This document shows, piece by piece, positions 13,044 through 25,330 of a stretch of DNA of 64,000 bases. The stretch covers positions 1,984,001-2,048,000 of the forward strand of contig NZ_CP035493.1 in the NCBI RefSeq assembly GCF_004135385.1. The letters are read 5' to 3'. Numbering within the stretch: the first letter of the stretch is position 1; the number at the start of each line of letters is the position of its first letter. Below the pieces are notes generated by a model. It ran no database searches, was not told the DNA's origin, and worked only from the letters and a program-made list of their open reading frames with translations. The DNA comes from Xylanimonas protaetiae. GTDB lineage: Bacteria; Actinomycetota; Actinomycetes; Actinomycetales; Cellulomonadaceae. Both the position numbers and the translations under genes were made by a program.

Positions 13044-13868
13044 GTGCTGACCGTCGCCACCGCCAACGTCAACGGAGTCCGGGCCGCCATGCGGCGGGGC
13101 ATGGACCGCTGGATCGCCGACCGCGCGCCGGACGTGCTGCTCCTGCAGGAGGTCCGCGCGCCGGACGCCGTGCTCGACGGGTTCTTCGACGGGTGGCACG
13201 TGGCGCAGCAGGCCAGCGACATCAAGGGGCGCGCCGGCGTGGCCGTCGCCTCCCGGCTCCCCGTCCACGCGGTGCGCGTCGGCCTGTCGGCGCACCACCC
13301 CGACGGCGGCGCGGAGCCGCCCGTCGACACCGGGCGGTGGGTCGAGGCGGACCTCGAGGTGCCCGGCGGTGGGCTGGTGACGGTCGTGTCCGCCTACATC
13401 CACTCCGGCTCGACGTGGCCGGCGGACAACCCGGTCAAGATGGTCGAGAAGTACGCCTACCTGGAGAAGGTCACAGCGCGGCTCGCCGAGCTCGGCGCGG
13501 GGACGACGCCGGCGCTCGTGGCCGGCGACCTCAACATCGCCCACCGATGCGTCGACATCAAGAACTGGAAGGGCAACCTCAAGAACGCGGGGTTCCTGCC
13601 CGAGGAGCGCGCGTACCTGGACCGCTGGTTCGGCGAGCTCGGCTGGACGGACCTCGGCCGGGCGCACGGGGGCGAGGGTCCCGGCCCCTACACGTGGTGG
13701 ACGTGGCGCGGGCAGGCGTTCGAGAAGGACACGGGCTGGCGCATCGACTACCAGCTCGCGAACCCCGCGCTCGCGCCGCGCGCGCTCAAGGTCGAGGTCG
13801 ACCGGGCGCCGACGTACGAGGAGCGCTGGAGCGACCACGCACCCGTCGTCGCCACGTACGACCTGTAG
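13044..13868 (+). CDS. xthA: Exodeoxyribonuclease III (AP endonuclease)
   Basis: A base-excision-repair nuclease of the EEP superfamily, 274 residues. It shows the family ladder: TANVNGVRAA, LLQEVRAP with the metal-binding Glu, GDLNIAH with Asp/Asn, WWTWRG, WRIDYQLA, and the final catalytic SDHAPV. The start is GTG at 13044. A CAGAAT hexamer ends 7 nt upstream, so the mRNA is probably leaderless. The sequence downstream (13869-14002) holds copies of a dispersed palindromic repeat. Confidence 0.92.
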   Translation: MLTVATANVNGVRAAMRRGMDRWIADRAPDVLLLQEVRAPDAVLDGFFDGWHVAQQASDIKGRAGVAVASRLPVHAVRVGLSAHHPDGGAEPPVDTGRWVEADLEVPGGGLVTVVSAYIHSGSTWPADNPVKMVEKYAYLEKVTARLAELGAGTTPALVAGDLNIAHRCVDIKNWKGNLKNAGFLPEERAYLDRWFGELGWTDLGRAHGGEGPGPYTWWTWRGQAFEKDTGWRIDYQLANPALAPRALKVEVDRAPTYEERWSDHAPVVATYDL

Positions 13869-13932
13869 CCGAGCGGGCAGCGCGCCCGTCGTCCTGCGGG
13901 GGCTGCGCCCGTCGTCCGGCGAGCGCAGCGCC

Positions 13933-13960
13933 CGTCATCCTGCGCGGAGTCGCGGGACCC
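13933..13960 (+). repeat. 28-nt dispersed palindromic repeat, intergenic copy
   Basis: This copy has core CTGCGCGGAGTCGCGGG and can fold as a short hairpin. Close relatives occur at 31047-31074, 31098-31125, 63073-63100 (minus) and 63113-63137. Partial copies of its left half (CCCGTCGTCCTGCG-like) recur at about 13886-13920. The rest of the 134-nt gap between xthA and galK holds nothing else recognised. Confidence 0.7.
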
Positions 13961-14002
13961 AGGACGTGCCGTGGGCCCCGCGACGTCGCTCCAGGACGAG
14001 GC

Positions 14003-15289
<1,287 letters not shown>

Positions 15290-15431
15290 ACGGGATCTCC
15301 TGATGACGGGGGATGCGTGCCTGCAGTCTTCCAGGTGGACCGCCCAGGTGGCGGCATGAGACCTCAGCGCCGTCGTGGACGTGGGCGCGGACCGGGCGCG
15401 CCGGGTCCGCGGGGGCGGGCCGCGCGGGGGA

Positions 15432-16556
15432 TCAGGCCGGCGTGACTCCCAGGCGCATGCCCGCCAGGCCGCGCTTGCGGGCGGCGAGGCTGCGGGCCAC
15501 GTCGCGCAGCACGCGGCCGCCGGGGGAGTCCGGAGCGGCGAGCACGGCGGGGGTGCCGTCGTCGCCGGCCTCGCGGACGGCGGGGTCGAGCGGCACCTGG
15601 CCGAGGAGTGGCACCTCCGTGCCGAGCGCCCTGCCGAGCGACTCCGCCACGCGCGAGCCGCCGCCGGAGCCGAAGACCTCCAGGCGCGACCCGTCGGCCT
15701 GCTCCAGCCACGACATGTTCTCGACGACGCCGACGACGCCCTGGTGCGTCTGCAGCGCGATCGAGCCGGCGCGCTCCGCGACCTCGGCCGCGGCCGCCTG
15801 CGGCGTCGTGACGACGACGATCTCGGAGCCGGGCAGCAGCTGCGCCACGGAGATGGCGATGTCGCCCGTGCCGGGCGGCAGGTCGAGCAGCAGCACGTCG
15901 AGGTCCCCCCAGTAGACGTCGGCGAGGAACTGCTCGAGCGCGCGGTGCAGCATCGGCCCACGCCACACGACGGGCTGGCCGGGCGGCACGAACATGCCGA
16001 TCGACACGACCTTCACGCCGTGCGCGATGGGGGGCAGCAGCATCGAGTCGACGCGCGTGGGCTGGCGGTCCACGCCCAGCATGCGGGGGATGGAGAACCC
16101 GTAGATGTCGGCGTCGACCACGCCCACGCTGAGCCCCTCGGCGGCCAGCGCCACCGCGAGGTTGGCCGTCACCGACGACTTGCCGACGCCGCCCTTGCCC
16201 GAGGCGATCGCGTACACCTTGGTGAGCGAGCCGGGCTGGGAGAACGGGATGACCGGGTCGCCTGTGCCGCCGCGCAGCCGGGAGCGCAGCCGGCCGCGCT
16301 GCTCGGGCGACATGACGCCGAGGTCCACGTGCACGCCCGTGACGCCGTCCAGCGCCTCGACGGCGCCGGTCACGTCGGCCACGATCGTCGACTGGAGCGG
16401 GCAGCCCGCTACGGTGAGGTCGACGCCGACCGTGACGCGTCCGCCGTCGGCCACGTCGACCGACCGGACCATGTCCAGGTCGGTGATGGGGCGGCGGATC
16501 TCCGGGTCGATGACGGTCGTTAGGGCCTCGCGGACCTGGTCGACGAGAGTGGTCAT
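15432..16556 (-). CDS. mrp: Mrp/NBP35-type P-loop ATPase (iron-sulfur carrier)
   Basis: A 374-residue scaffold/carrier for Fe-S assembly. It has an N-terminal MIP18/DUF59 domain (about residues 1-95, IDPEIRRPITDLDMV) and a ParA/MinD-like domain with deviant Walker A SGKGGVGKSS and LDLPPGTGD. The CxxC that holds the cluster in Escherichia coli Apbc/Mrp is absent: the equivalent segment reads VENMSWLEQADGSRLEVFG without cysteine. I recall actinobacterial Mrp proteins sharing this loss. The ATG at 16556 has TAGGAT 6 nt upstream, so it is probably leaderless. Confidence 0.9.
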   Translation of the reverse strand: MTTLVDQVREALTTVIDPEIRRPITDLDMVRSVDVADGGRVTVGVDLTVAGCPLQSTIVADVTGAVEALDGVTGVHVDLGVMSPEQRGRLRSRLRGGTGDPVIPFSQPGSLTKVYAIASGKGGVGKSSVTANLAVALAAEGLSVGVVDADIYGFSIPRMLGVDRQPTRVDSMLLPPIAHGVKVVSIGMFVPPGQPVVWRGPMLHRALEQFLADVYWGDLDVLLLDLPPGTGDIAISVAQLLPGSEIVVVTTPQAAAAEVAERAGSIALQTHQGVVGVVENMSWLEQADGSRLEVFGSGGGSRVAESLGRALGTEVPLLGQVPLDPAVREAGDDGTPAVLAAPDSPGGRVLRDVARSLAARKRGLAGMRLGVTPA

Positions 16557-16659
16557 ACCTCGATCCTATGCGGTGGCCGGCCCGCACCTCCCGGCGCGTC
16601 GGCACCCCGCCCGGCACCGGGCGCGCGGCTAGGCTGCGCGAGCACGGGAGGGGGTGGGC

Positions 16660-18549
<1,890 letters not shown>

Positions 18550-18550
18550 G

Positions 18551-19051
18551 CTACGAGCCCTCCACCGCCCGCTCGTCGCGCTGGTCCTCCAGCTCCCGCA
18601 GCAGGTCGCGCAGCTCGGAGCGGACGAAGTCGCGCGTCGCGACCTCGCTCAGCGCGAGCCGCAGCGACGCCATCTCGCGGGCCAGGTACTCGGTGTCGGC
18701 GAGGTTCCGCTCGGCGCGCTGGCGGTCCTGCTCGGCCGTGACGCGGTCGCGGTCGTCCTGCCGGTTCTGCGCGAGCAGGATGAGGGGCGCCGCGTAGGAC
18801 GCCTGGAGCGACAGCATGAGCGTGAGGGCCGTGAACCCGTTCTCCGCCTTGTCGAACCGCAGGCCCACCGGCCCCCACGAGTTCCACGCGAGCCACACCG
18901 CGCAGAAGACCGTCAGCCAGATCAGGAACCGGGGCGTGCCCAGGAACCGCGCGATGCCCTCGGTCGCCTTGCCCATCGCGTCCTGGTCGACGCGGAGGCG
19001 GGGGATGAGGTTGCGGCGCGCCTCGCGGGGCGTGTCGAGCCGGTCAGCCAC
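18551..19051 (-). CDS. DUF1003 membrane protein
   Basis: A 166-residue protein with two central transmembrane helices (FLIWLTVFCAVWLAWNSW and the FTALTLMLSLQASYAAPLIL region) and a charged C-terminal coiled coil. QASYAAPLILLAQNRQ is the DUF1003 signature. The function is unknown. Its start overlaps the stop of the MgtE-N/CBS gene by 8 nt, so the two are co-translated. In actinobacteria this pair is commonly adjacent, suggesting a joint role, perhaps in ion homeostasis; this is inference. Confidence 0.88.
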   Translation of the reverse strand: MADRLDTPREARRNLIPRLRVDQDAMGKATEGIARFLGTPRFLIWLTVFCAVWLAWNSWGPVGLRFDKAENGFTALTLMLSLQASYAAPLILLAQNRQDDRDRVTAEQDRQRAERNLADTEYLAREMASLRLALSEVATRDFVRSELRDLLRELEDQRDERAVEGS

Positions 19052-20321
19052 GGGTCGCCTCCTCGTCCAGGCTCTCGTCGTGCGACTCGCGCCAGTCCTC
19101 CGGCAGCAGGTGGTCGAGCACGTCGTCCACCGAGACGGCGCCCAGCAGGCGGCGTTCGTCGTCGAGCACCGGCAGGGCGAGCAGGTCGTACGCGGCCAGC
19201 AGGCGCGTCACGCGCCCGAGGGGCGCGTCCGCGGTGAGCGCCTCGGCGTCCGTGTCGATGACGGAGCCGACGGCGGCGTGCGGCGGTTCGCGCAGCAGGC
19301 GCTGGAAGTGCGCGACGCCGAGGAACCGGCCCGTGGGCGTCTCCAGCGGCGGGCGCGCCACGAAGACGACCGACGCGAGCGCCGGCGCGAGGTCCTGCTT
19401 GCGGATCTGCGCGAGCGCGGCCGCGATCGTCGTCTCCGGGCCCAGGATCACCGGCTCGGTGGTCATCATGCCGCCGGCGGTGTCCTCGTCGTAGGCGAGC
19501 AGGCGGCGCACGTCCTCCGCCTCGTCGGGCTCCATGAGCTCGATGAGGCGGGTGGCCTGCGCGGCCGGCAGCTCCTGGAGGAGGTCCGCGGCGTCGTCGG
19601 GCTCCATGGCCTCGAGGATGTCGGCCGCGCGGCCGGTGTCGAGGCCGGAGAGGATGGCGACCTGGTCGTCCTCGGGCAGCTCCTCGAGGACGTCGGCGAG
19701 GCGCTCGTCGTCGAGCGCCGCGGCCACCTCGAGGCGGCGGGCGTCGCCGAGCTCGTGCAGGGCGTCGGCGAGGTCGGCGGGGCGCAGGTCCTCGTACGCC
19801 TCGATGAGCGCGGCCGCGCCCTGGCCGCGCCCGCCCGCCGCGAGCGTGGAGACGGCGTCGATGCCGACCACCATCGTGGCGCCGCGCCGGCGCAGGCCGA
19901 GCGTCGACCGGCCCGGCTCGCGGCGGCGGACGAAGAGCTGGTCGACGAGCCAGTCGCCGTTGCGCTGGCGGGCGATCGACACGTCCTCGACGCCCACCTC
20001 GCCCGAGCCGTCGCGCATCGTCACCGTGCGGTCGAGCAGCTCGGCCAGCACGAGCGACTCCATCGCGCGCTGCTCGAAGCGCCGCAGGTTCACCAGGCCC
20101 GTGGTGATGATCTGACCCGCGTCGATGCTGGTCACACGGGTCATGGGCAGGAAGACGCGGCGTCTGCCGGGGACCTCGACCACGAGGCCCACGACGCGGG
20201 GCGCGCCCTTGGCACGCACGAGGACGACGACGTCGCGCACACGGCCGACCGGGTCACCGATGGGGTCGAAGACCGCGGTACCGGCCAGGCGTGCGACGAA
20301 CACTCGGGTTCCGGCGCTCAC
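19044..20321 (-). CDS. PRC-barrel/MgtE N-domain/CBS-pair protein
   Basis: A 425-residue soluble protein. It has a PRC-barrel-like N terminus (about residues 1-75), a helical MgtE intracellular N domain built of repeats such as DVLEELPEDDQVAIL and ILEAMEPDDAADLLQELP, and two CBS domains. It lacks the membrane domain of a real MgtE channel, so it is more likely a Mg2+ or nucleotide sensor than a transporter. The start is GTG at 20321 with TAGGCT 7 nt upstream (leaderless). A longer frame to 20405 has no better start. It is coupled to DUF1003. Confidence 0.87.
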   Translation of the reverse strand: MSAGTRVFVARLAGTAVFDPIGDPVGRVRDVVVLVRAKGAPRVVGLVVEVPGRRRVFLPMTRVTSIDAGQIITTGLVNLRRFEQRAMESLVLAELLDRTVTMRDGSGEVGVEDVSIARQRNGDWLVDQLFVRRREPGRSTLGLRRRGATMVVGIDAVSTLAAGGRGQGAAALIEAYEDLRPADLADALHELGDARRLEVAAALDDERLADVLEELPEDDQVAILSGLDTGRAADILEAMEPDDAADLLQELPAAQATRLIELMEPDEAEDVRRLLAYDEDTAGGMMTTEPVILGPETTIAAALAQIRKQDLAPALASVVFVARPPLETPTGRFLGVAHFQRLLREPPHAAVGSVIDTDAEALTADAPLGRVTRLLAAYDLLALPVLDDERRLLGAVSVDDVLDHLLPEDWRESHDESLDEEATRG

Positions 20322-20405
20322 GCAGGTCAGCCTACGTCGGCGTCGTTCGTACGCCCGGTGGACAGCCTGGTGGTGACGCTGGGGCGATTGCGACAGACTG
20401 GCCAC

Positions 20406-21209
20406 ATGAGCTTCACCCGACCCCAGCCCGTGCCCAGGACGCCGACCCTCCCGCAGGGTGACACGGTCGCCGCGTACCCGACGTATCTCGAGGCGCAGCA
20501 GGCCGTCGACTACCTGTCCGACCAGAAGTTCCCGGTGCAGGCGGTCACGATCGTCGGCACGGACCTCAACCTGGTCGAGCGCGTCACGGGCCGCCTGTCC
20601 TACGGGCGGGTGGCGATGGCGGGCGCCGGGTCGGGCGCGTGGTTCGGTCTGTTCGTAGGCCTGCTGCTGTCGCTCTTCGGCGGCGCGGGCGTGTCGAGCA
20701 GCGTCGTGTTCATCGGCGTCGCGCTCGGCGCCGGGTTCGGCCTCCTGTTCTCCGTGCTCTCGTACGCGATGACGCGGGGCCGCCGCGACTTCACGTCGCA
20801 GTCGCAGATCGTCGCGACGTCGTACGCCATCGTGTGCGACTCGGCGTCGGCGGCCGAGGCCCGCTCGCTGCTGCTCAAGTCTCCGACGGGGCTGGGCCGC
20901 GCCCGCCCGGCCGCGGCGACGGCGGCCGCGGCGGCGACCGCACCGGCGGCGGCCGCCCCGGCCGCGCCGCGCACCCCGGACCCGCGCTGGACGACGCCCA
21001 CGGGCGAGCCGCGCTACGGCGCCATGCGCCCGACGACGGAGGCCCCGGTAGCGGCCCCGCAGCCCGCGGCCCCGCAGCCGGCGCCGGCCGCCCCTGCGGC
21101 CCCGCAGGAGCCGACGCTGCCGTCGATCGTGCCGCCCGAGCCGGGCCAGGCGACACCGCCGACGCCGCCGCCCGCCGACCCCTACGCGCCGCCGCGCCAG
21201 GACGACTGA
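20406..21209 (+). CDS. General-stress-protein-17M-like membrane protein with Pro/Ala-rich tail
   Basis: A 267-residue protein. Residues about 20-60 match the GSP17M-type domain (AAYPTYLEAQQAVDYLSD). Two adjacent glycine-rich hydrophobic helices (AMAGAGSGAWFGLFVGLLLS, FIGVALGAGFGLLFSVLS) follow, then a short soluble part and an unstructured Ala/Pro-rich tail of about 90 residues. The function is unknown. The ATG at 20406 has CAGACT 6 nt upstream, so it is probably leaderless. It is divergent from the MgtE-N gene and ends at the hairpin 21252-21296. Confidence 0.82.
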   Translation: MSFTRPQPVPRTPTLPQGDTVAAYPTYLEAQQAVDYLSDQKFPVQAVTIVGTDLNLVERVTGRLSYGRVAMAGAGSGAWFGLFVGLLLSLFGGAGVSSSVVFIGVALGAGFGLLFSVLSYAMTRGRRDFTSQSQIVATSYAIVCDSASAAEARSLLLKSPTGLGRARPAAATAAAAATAPAAAAPAAPRTPDPRWTTPTGEPRYGAMRPTTEAPVAAPQPAAPQPAPAAPAAPQEPTLPSIVPPEPGQATPPTPPPADPYAPPRQDD

Positions 21210-21251
21210 CGGTCGGGCAGCAGACCGCAGGGCGCTGAAGCACTGGCAGCG

Positions 21252-21296
21252 CGAAGGCCCCGGTTCCTCGAGAGACTCGAGGAACCGGGGCCTTCG
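21252..21296. terminator. Bidirectional terminator (21-bp stem)
   Basis: Perfect 21-bp stem (21252-21272 with 21276-21296) with a 3-nt loop between the convergent genes ending at 21209 and 21313. Confidence 0.85.
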
Positions 21297-21312
21297 TCGT
21301 CCGTGCGGGCGG

Positions 21313-22869
21313 TCAGCCGCGCAGTGACGCCATCCAGGCCTCGACGGCGTCGGGGTCGCGGGGCAGGGCGGCGCTGAGGTTCTCGTTGCCGTCGGCCGTC
21401 ACGAGCACGTCGTCCTCGATGCGGACGCCGATGCCGCGGTACTCCGCGGGCACGGCGAGGTCGTCCGCCTTGAAGTAGAGGCCCGGCTCGATCGTGAAGA
21501 CCATGCCCTCCTCCAGGCGGCCCTCGCGGTACAGCTCGTTGCGGGCCTGCGCGCAGTCGTGCACGTCGAGACCCAGGTGGTGCGAGGTGCCGTGCACCAT
21601 CCAGCGGCGGTGCTGCTGGCCTGCGGGCGTCAGCGCCACCTCGGCCGTCACGCCCTCGGGCAGCAGGCCCCACTCCTCGAGGCGGTCGGCGATGACCGCC
21701 ATCGCAGCCTCGTGCACGTCGAGGAACCGCACGCCCGGCCGGGCGACGGCGAACGCAGCGTCCGCGGCGTCGAGCACCGCCTGGTAGACGCGGCGCTGCA
21801 CCTCGGTGAAGGTGCCGGTCACGGGCAGCGTGCGGGTCACGTCGGCGGTGTACAGCGACTCGACCTCGACGCCCGCGTCGAGCAGCACCAGGTCGCCCTC
21901 GCGGACCTCGCCGTCGTTGGTGATCCAGTGCAGCGTGGTGGCGTGCTCGCCCGACGCCGCGATGGTCTCGTACCCGACGGCGTTGCCCTCGAGGCGCGCG
22001 TGCGCGTCGAACGTCGTCTCGATGACGCGCTCGCCGCGGCGGTGCGCGACGGCGCGGGGCAGCGCGCGGACCACCTCCGCGAAGCCCTCGATGGTGCGGT
22101 CGACGGCCTCGCGCATCTGCTCGATCTCGTGCTCGTCCTTGACGAGGCGCAGCTCGCTCGTGGCGCGCACGAGGTCCTTGTCCGCGAGCTCCGCGGCGGC
22201 GGCCAGGGCGGGCTCGGCGGACTCGGTGCCCGCCTCGACGCGGATCGCCTCGACGAGCGTCTCGACGGCCTCGTCGGACCCGGTCACGACGAGCAGCACG
22301 ACGCCGGCGCCGACGTCCTTGGCGAGCGCGTCGCGCAGCTCGTCGATGTGGCGGGCCTCGATGCCCGTGAGCGTCGTGACGTCGTCGAGGGACGGGCGGG
22401 CGCCCACCCAGAACTCCCCGTAGCGGGAGTCGGCGTAGAACTCCTCGGTGTCGCGCGCGGCGAGCGGGCGCACGTAGAGCACGGCGTGGTGGTCGCCCGG
22501 TCCGTCCGGTCCGGCGTCGCCCGTCCCGGGCTCCACGGGGTGGATCACCAGGACGGCGTCCGGCTCCTGGTCGGTGCCCAGGCCCGTGAGGTGCGCGAAC
22601 GCCGAGTGGGGGCGGAACCGGTAGTCGGTGTCGTTGGAGCGCACCTTGAGCGGGCCGGCGGGGATCACCAGGCGGGCGCCGGGCAGCTCGGCGGCGAGCC
22701 GGGCGCGGCGGGCGGCGGTGAAGGGCGCGGCGGCCCCCGGCTGGACGCCGAGGTCGGCCCGCGGGGCCCACCGCGAGGTGATGAAGTCGACGAACGCCTG
22801 GGAGTGCGGCCGGTTGCGGTGGTCCGACTCGGTCTTCTCGGCGGGGGGCTGCGCGGAGGTGTCGCTCAT
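21313..22869 (-). CDS. pepP: Xaa-Pro aminopeptidase (aminopeptidase P)
   Basis: An M24 metallopeptidase that removes N-terminal residues before proline, 518 residues. It has an N-terminal creatinase-like domain followed by the pita-bread fold. Metal ligands are visible as Asp in LLDAGVEVESLYTADVTR (two Asp), His in HGTSHHLGLDVHD, Glu in FTIEPGLYFK and Glu in GIGVRIEDDVLV. The start is ATG at 22869. A GAGACT hexamer lies 6 nt upstream, compatible with a leaderless message. It ends at the strong hairpin 21252-21296. Confidence 0.95.
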   Translation of the reverse strand: MSDTSAQPPAEKTESDHRNRPHSQAFVDFITSRWAPRADLGVQPGAAAPFTAARRARLAAELPGARLVIPAGPLKVRSNDTDYRFRPHSAFAHLTGLGTDQEPDAVLVIHPVEPGTGDAGPDGPGDHHAVLYVRPLAARDTEEFYADSRYGEFWVGARPSLDDVTTLTGIEARHIDELRDALAKDVGAGVVLLVVTGSDEAVETLVEAIRVEAGTESAEPALAAAAELADKDLVRATSELRLVKDEHEIEQMREAVDRTIEGFAEVVRALPRAVAHRRGERVIETTFDAHARLEGNAVGYETIAASGEHATTLHWITNDGEVREGDLVLLDAGVEVESLYTADVTRTLPVTGTFTEVQRRVYQAVLDAADAAFAVARPGVRFLDVHEAAMAVIADRLEEWGLLPEGVTAEVALTPAGQQHRRWMVHGTSHHLGLDVHDCAQARNELYREGRLEEGMVFTIEPGLYFKADDLAVPAEYRGIGVRIEDDVLVTADGNENLSAALPRDPDAVEAWMASLRG

Positions 22870-22950
22870 CCCGCCAGTCTCGCACCAGGCGCGTGCCCGG
22901 GCGGACCGGGCGGTCGGCCGCGCGCGCCCCCGCGACCGCGACGGGACCGG

Positions 22951-23757
22951 TCAGTGCCGCGCGAAGTCGTGCAGCGCCCGGGTCAGCACGCGGTTGAACG
23001 CGTCCGGGGCGTCGCTGTTGACGTCGTGCCCGGCCCCCGGCACGACGACGAGCGCGCCCTGGTACGCCGCCGCGAGGTGCCGCTGCTCCTCGAGCCGCAG
23101 GTGGTCGCGCGACCCGTTGACCAGCCACACCGGCACGCGCGTGGCCCGCACGTCCGCCACGGAGGACCTCCCCGCCAGGTGCGTCAGCGCGTCCGTGACG
23201 ACGTCCCAGCCCGGCCGGTAGGGCCCCGCGGCCGCCGTCGCGCCGAGCAGCGCCGCGACGTCGGACCCGCCCGCGCGCGTGCCCCGGCCCGTGATGGACC
23301 GCCGCCACCGGCTCGCGGCCGACCGGCCCATGCGCTCGGCCGCCGTCGCCCCGCTCACCGTGACCCGGGCGACGTCGCGGAAGAGCGCGACCGGCTTGCC
23401 CTTGGGGTCCGAGCAGCAGGCGGCGGCGACGACGCCGGCCAGCCGCCCCGGGTGCGGCAGCGCGCCCACCTGGGCGAGCGTGGCCTCCCGCGCGGCGTAC
23501 GCGAGCGTCGTGTACCCGCCCAGGCTGAGCCCCACGAGGGCGATCTGACGGTCGGCTCCGAGCGCGGCGATCGCCTGGTCGATCACCGCGAACGCGCCCG
23601 CCAGCGTGAACCGCTCGTCGCGGCGCTCGCCGTGCGCGGGCAGGTCGACGGCGACGGCGTCGTACCCGGCATCGTGCACGTGCGCGAGCTGCGGGGCCCA
23701 GATCGCCGACGACGTACGCATGCCGTGGACGAAGACGACGGCCGGCTCGAGTGCCAT
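22951..23757 (-). CDS. Alpha/beta-fold hydrolase
   Basis: A 268-residue serine hydrolase of unknown substrate. The oxyanion strand is VVFVHGMRTSSAIW, the nucleophile elbow is GLSLGG, the late Asp is in VNGSRDHLRL and the catalytic His is in VPGAGHDVNSDAP. It looks like the lipase/peroxidase-like (BioH-type) branch. The ATG at 23757 is chosen because homologous architecture begins just before the first beta strand; extension to 24075 runs antisense to the PHP gene. It is divergent from the PHP gene. Confidence 0.85.
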   Translation of the reverse strand: MALEPAVVFVHGMRTSSAIWAPQLAHVHDAGYDAVAVDLPAHGERRDERFTLAGAFAVIDQAIAALGADRQIALVGLSLGGYTTLAYAAREATLAQVGALPHPGRLAGVVAAACCSDPKGKPVALFRDVARVTVSGATAAERMGRSAASRWRRSITGRGTRAGGSDVAALLGATAAAGPYRPGWDVVTDALTHLAGRSSVADVRATRVPVWLVNGSRDHLRLEEQRHLAAAYQGALVVVPGAGHDVNSDAPDAFNRVLTRALHDFARH

Positions 23758-23854
23758 ACGACGATCGTCCCGCGCCACGTGGCGCGACGCGCGGGACGGC
23801 GCTGCGTGATACGTCACGCGGGCGCGGCGGCCCGGCGCGACTAGGCTCCCGCCT

Positions 23855-24694
23855 GTGATCGACCTGCACACCCACTCGACGGCGTCGGACGGGACGGACG
23901 CCCCGGGCCAGGTCGTGGAGGCCGCCGCGGCCGCCGGCGTCGCCGTCGTCGCGCTCACCGACCACGACACGGCCGCGGGCTGGGACGAGGCCGCCGCGGC
24001 GTCCGCGCGCACGGGCGTCGCGCTCGTGCGCGGCGCCGAGATCTCCACGGTCTCCGACCACGTCAGCGTGCACATGCTCGCCTACCTGTACGACCCCACC
24101 CATCCGGGGCTCGTGGGAGAGCTGGAGCGCACGCGCGCCTCGCGACTCACCCGCCTGGAGCGGATGGCGGCGCTGCTCGGGGAGGACTACCCGATCACGT
24201 GGGAGGACGTCCTGGCCCAGACGGGCGAGGACGCGACCGTGGGGCGCCCGCACCTGGCCGACGCGCTCGTCGCCGCGGGTGTCGTCGCCACGCGGGACGA
24301 GGCGTTCGCGACCGTGCTGCGGCCCGGCACCCGCTACTACGTGCCGCACCTGGCCCCCGACACCGTCACGGCCGTGCGCGCGATCCGCGCCGCCGGCGGG
24401 GTTCCGGTGTTCGCGCACCCCGGCGCGGTCCAGCGCGGGCGCGTCGTGCGCGAGGACCGGATCGAGGAGCTCGCCGCCGCGGGGCTCGCCGGGCTGGAGG
24501 TCGACCACCGCGACCACGACGACGCCACGCGCGCCCGCCTGCGCGACCTCGCCCGGGCGCTGGGCCTGTTCGTCACCGGCTCGAGCGACTACCACGGGGC
24601 CGGCAAGCCGAACCGCATCGGCGAGCTCACCACCGCGCCCGACGTGCTGGCGCAGATCGAGGACCAGGGGACCCTGGAGGTGCTGCGCCCGTGA
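23855..24694 (+). CDS. PHP-domain phosphoesterase
   Basis: A 279-residue metal-dependent phosphoesterase of the YciV/TrpH type, whose known members hydrolyse nucleoside 3',5'-bisphosphates or RNA 5' ends. Metal-binding residues are seen in DLHTHSTASDGTD, ALTDHDT, RGAEIST, FAHPGA and SSDYHG. The start is GTG at 23855 with TAGGCT 7 nt upstream (leaderless). The stop overlaps the marC-type start (GTGA at 24691). Confidence 0.88.
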   Translation: MIDLHTHSTASDGTDAPGQVVEAAAAAGVAVVALTDHDTAAGWDEAAAASARTGVALVRGAEISTVSDHVSVHMLAYLYDPTHPGLVGELERTRASRLTRLERMAALLGEDYPITWEDVLAQTGEDATVGRPHLADALVAAGVVATRDEAFATVLRPGTRYYVPHLAPDTVTAVRAIRAAGGVPVFAHPGAVQRGRVVREDRIEELAAAGLAGLEVDHRDHDDATRARLRDLARALGLFVTGSSDYHGAGKPNRIGELTTAPDVLAQIEDQGTLEVLRP

Positions 24695-25326
24695 ACGCCG
24701 TCATCGACGTCGCCCTGTTCACCGAGGTGTTCGTGACGCTGTTCGTCATCATGGACCCGCCCGGCACGGTGCCCGTGTTCCTCGCGCTCACCTCGCGCAT
24801 GACGCCCAAGCAGCGCAACCGCGCCGCGCGCCAGGCGATCCTCGTGGCGTTCTGCGTCATCGTCGTCTTCGCCGCGTTCGGCCAGCAGCTGCTCCACTAC
24901 ATGGGCATCTCGCTGCCCGCGCTCCAGGCGTCCGGCGGCCTCCTGCTCCTGTTCGTCGCGATGGAGCTGCTGACCGGGAAGATGGAGGAGCCCGAGCCGG
25001 CCAAGGGCGGGGCGGTCAACGTGGCGCTCGTGCCGCTCGGCACCCCGCTGCTCGCCGGGCCGGGCGCGATCGTCGCGACCATGGTGTTCGTGCAGCGCCG
25101 GCTCGCCGCCGGCGAGCACGTGGTGGGGCACTGGGTCGCGATCGTGCTCGCCGTCGTCGCCGTGCACGCGTGCGTGTTCCTGGCGATGCGGTTCGCGAAC
25201 ACCATCCAGCGGATCCTCAAGGACTCCGGCGTCACGCTCGTGACCAGGATCGCCGGTCTGCTGCTGGCCGCCATCGCCGTCCAGATGATCGCGACGGCGG
25301 TCACGGAGTTCGTGCGGGCGGCCTGA
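24691..25326 (+). CDS. MarC-family integral membrane protein
   Basis: A 211-residue protein with six predicted transmembrane segments. The duplicated family motif appears as VIMDPPGTVPVFLAL and VPLGTPLLAGPGAIV. MarC proteins are of unknown function; a role in multiple antibiotic resistance was proposed and later doubted. The GTG at 24691 overlaps the PHP gene stop, so the two are translationally coupled. It converges on the DUF1905 gene with a 4-nt gap and no terminator. Confidence 0.9.
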   Translation: MNAVIDVALFTEVFVTLFVIMDPPGTVPVFLALTSRMTPKQRNRAARQAILVAFCVIVVFAAFGQQLLHYMGISLPALQASGGLLLLFVAMELLTGKMEEPEPAKGGAVNVALVPLGTPLLAGPGAIVATMVFVQRRLAAGEHVVGHWVAIVLAVVAVHACVFLAMRFANTIQRILKDSGVTLVTRIAGLLLAAIAVQMIATAVTEFVRAA

Positions 25327-25330
25327 CGTC

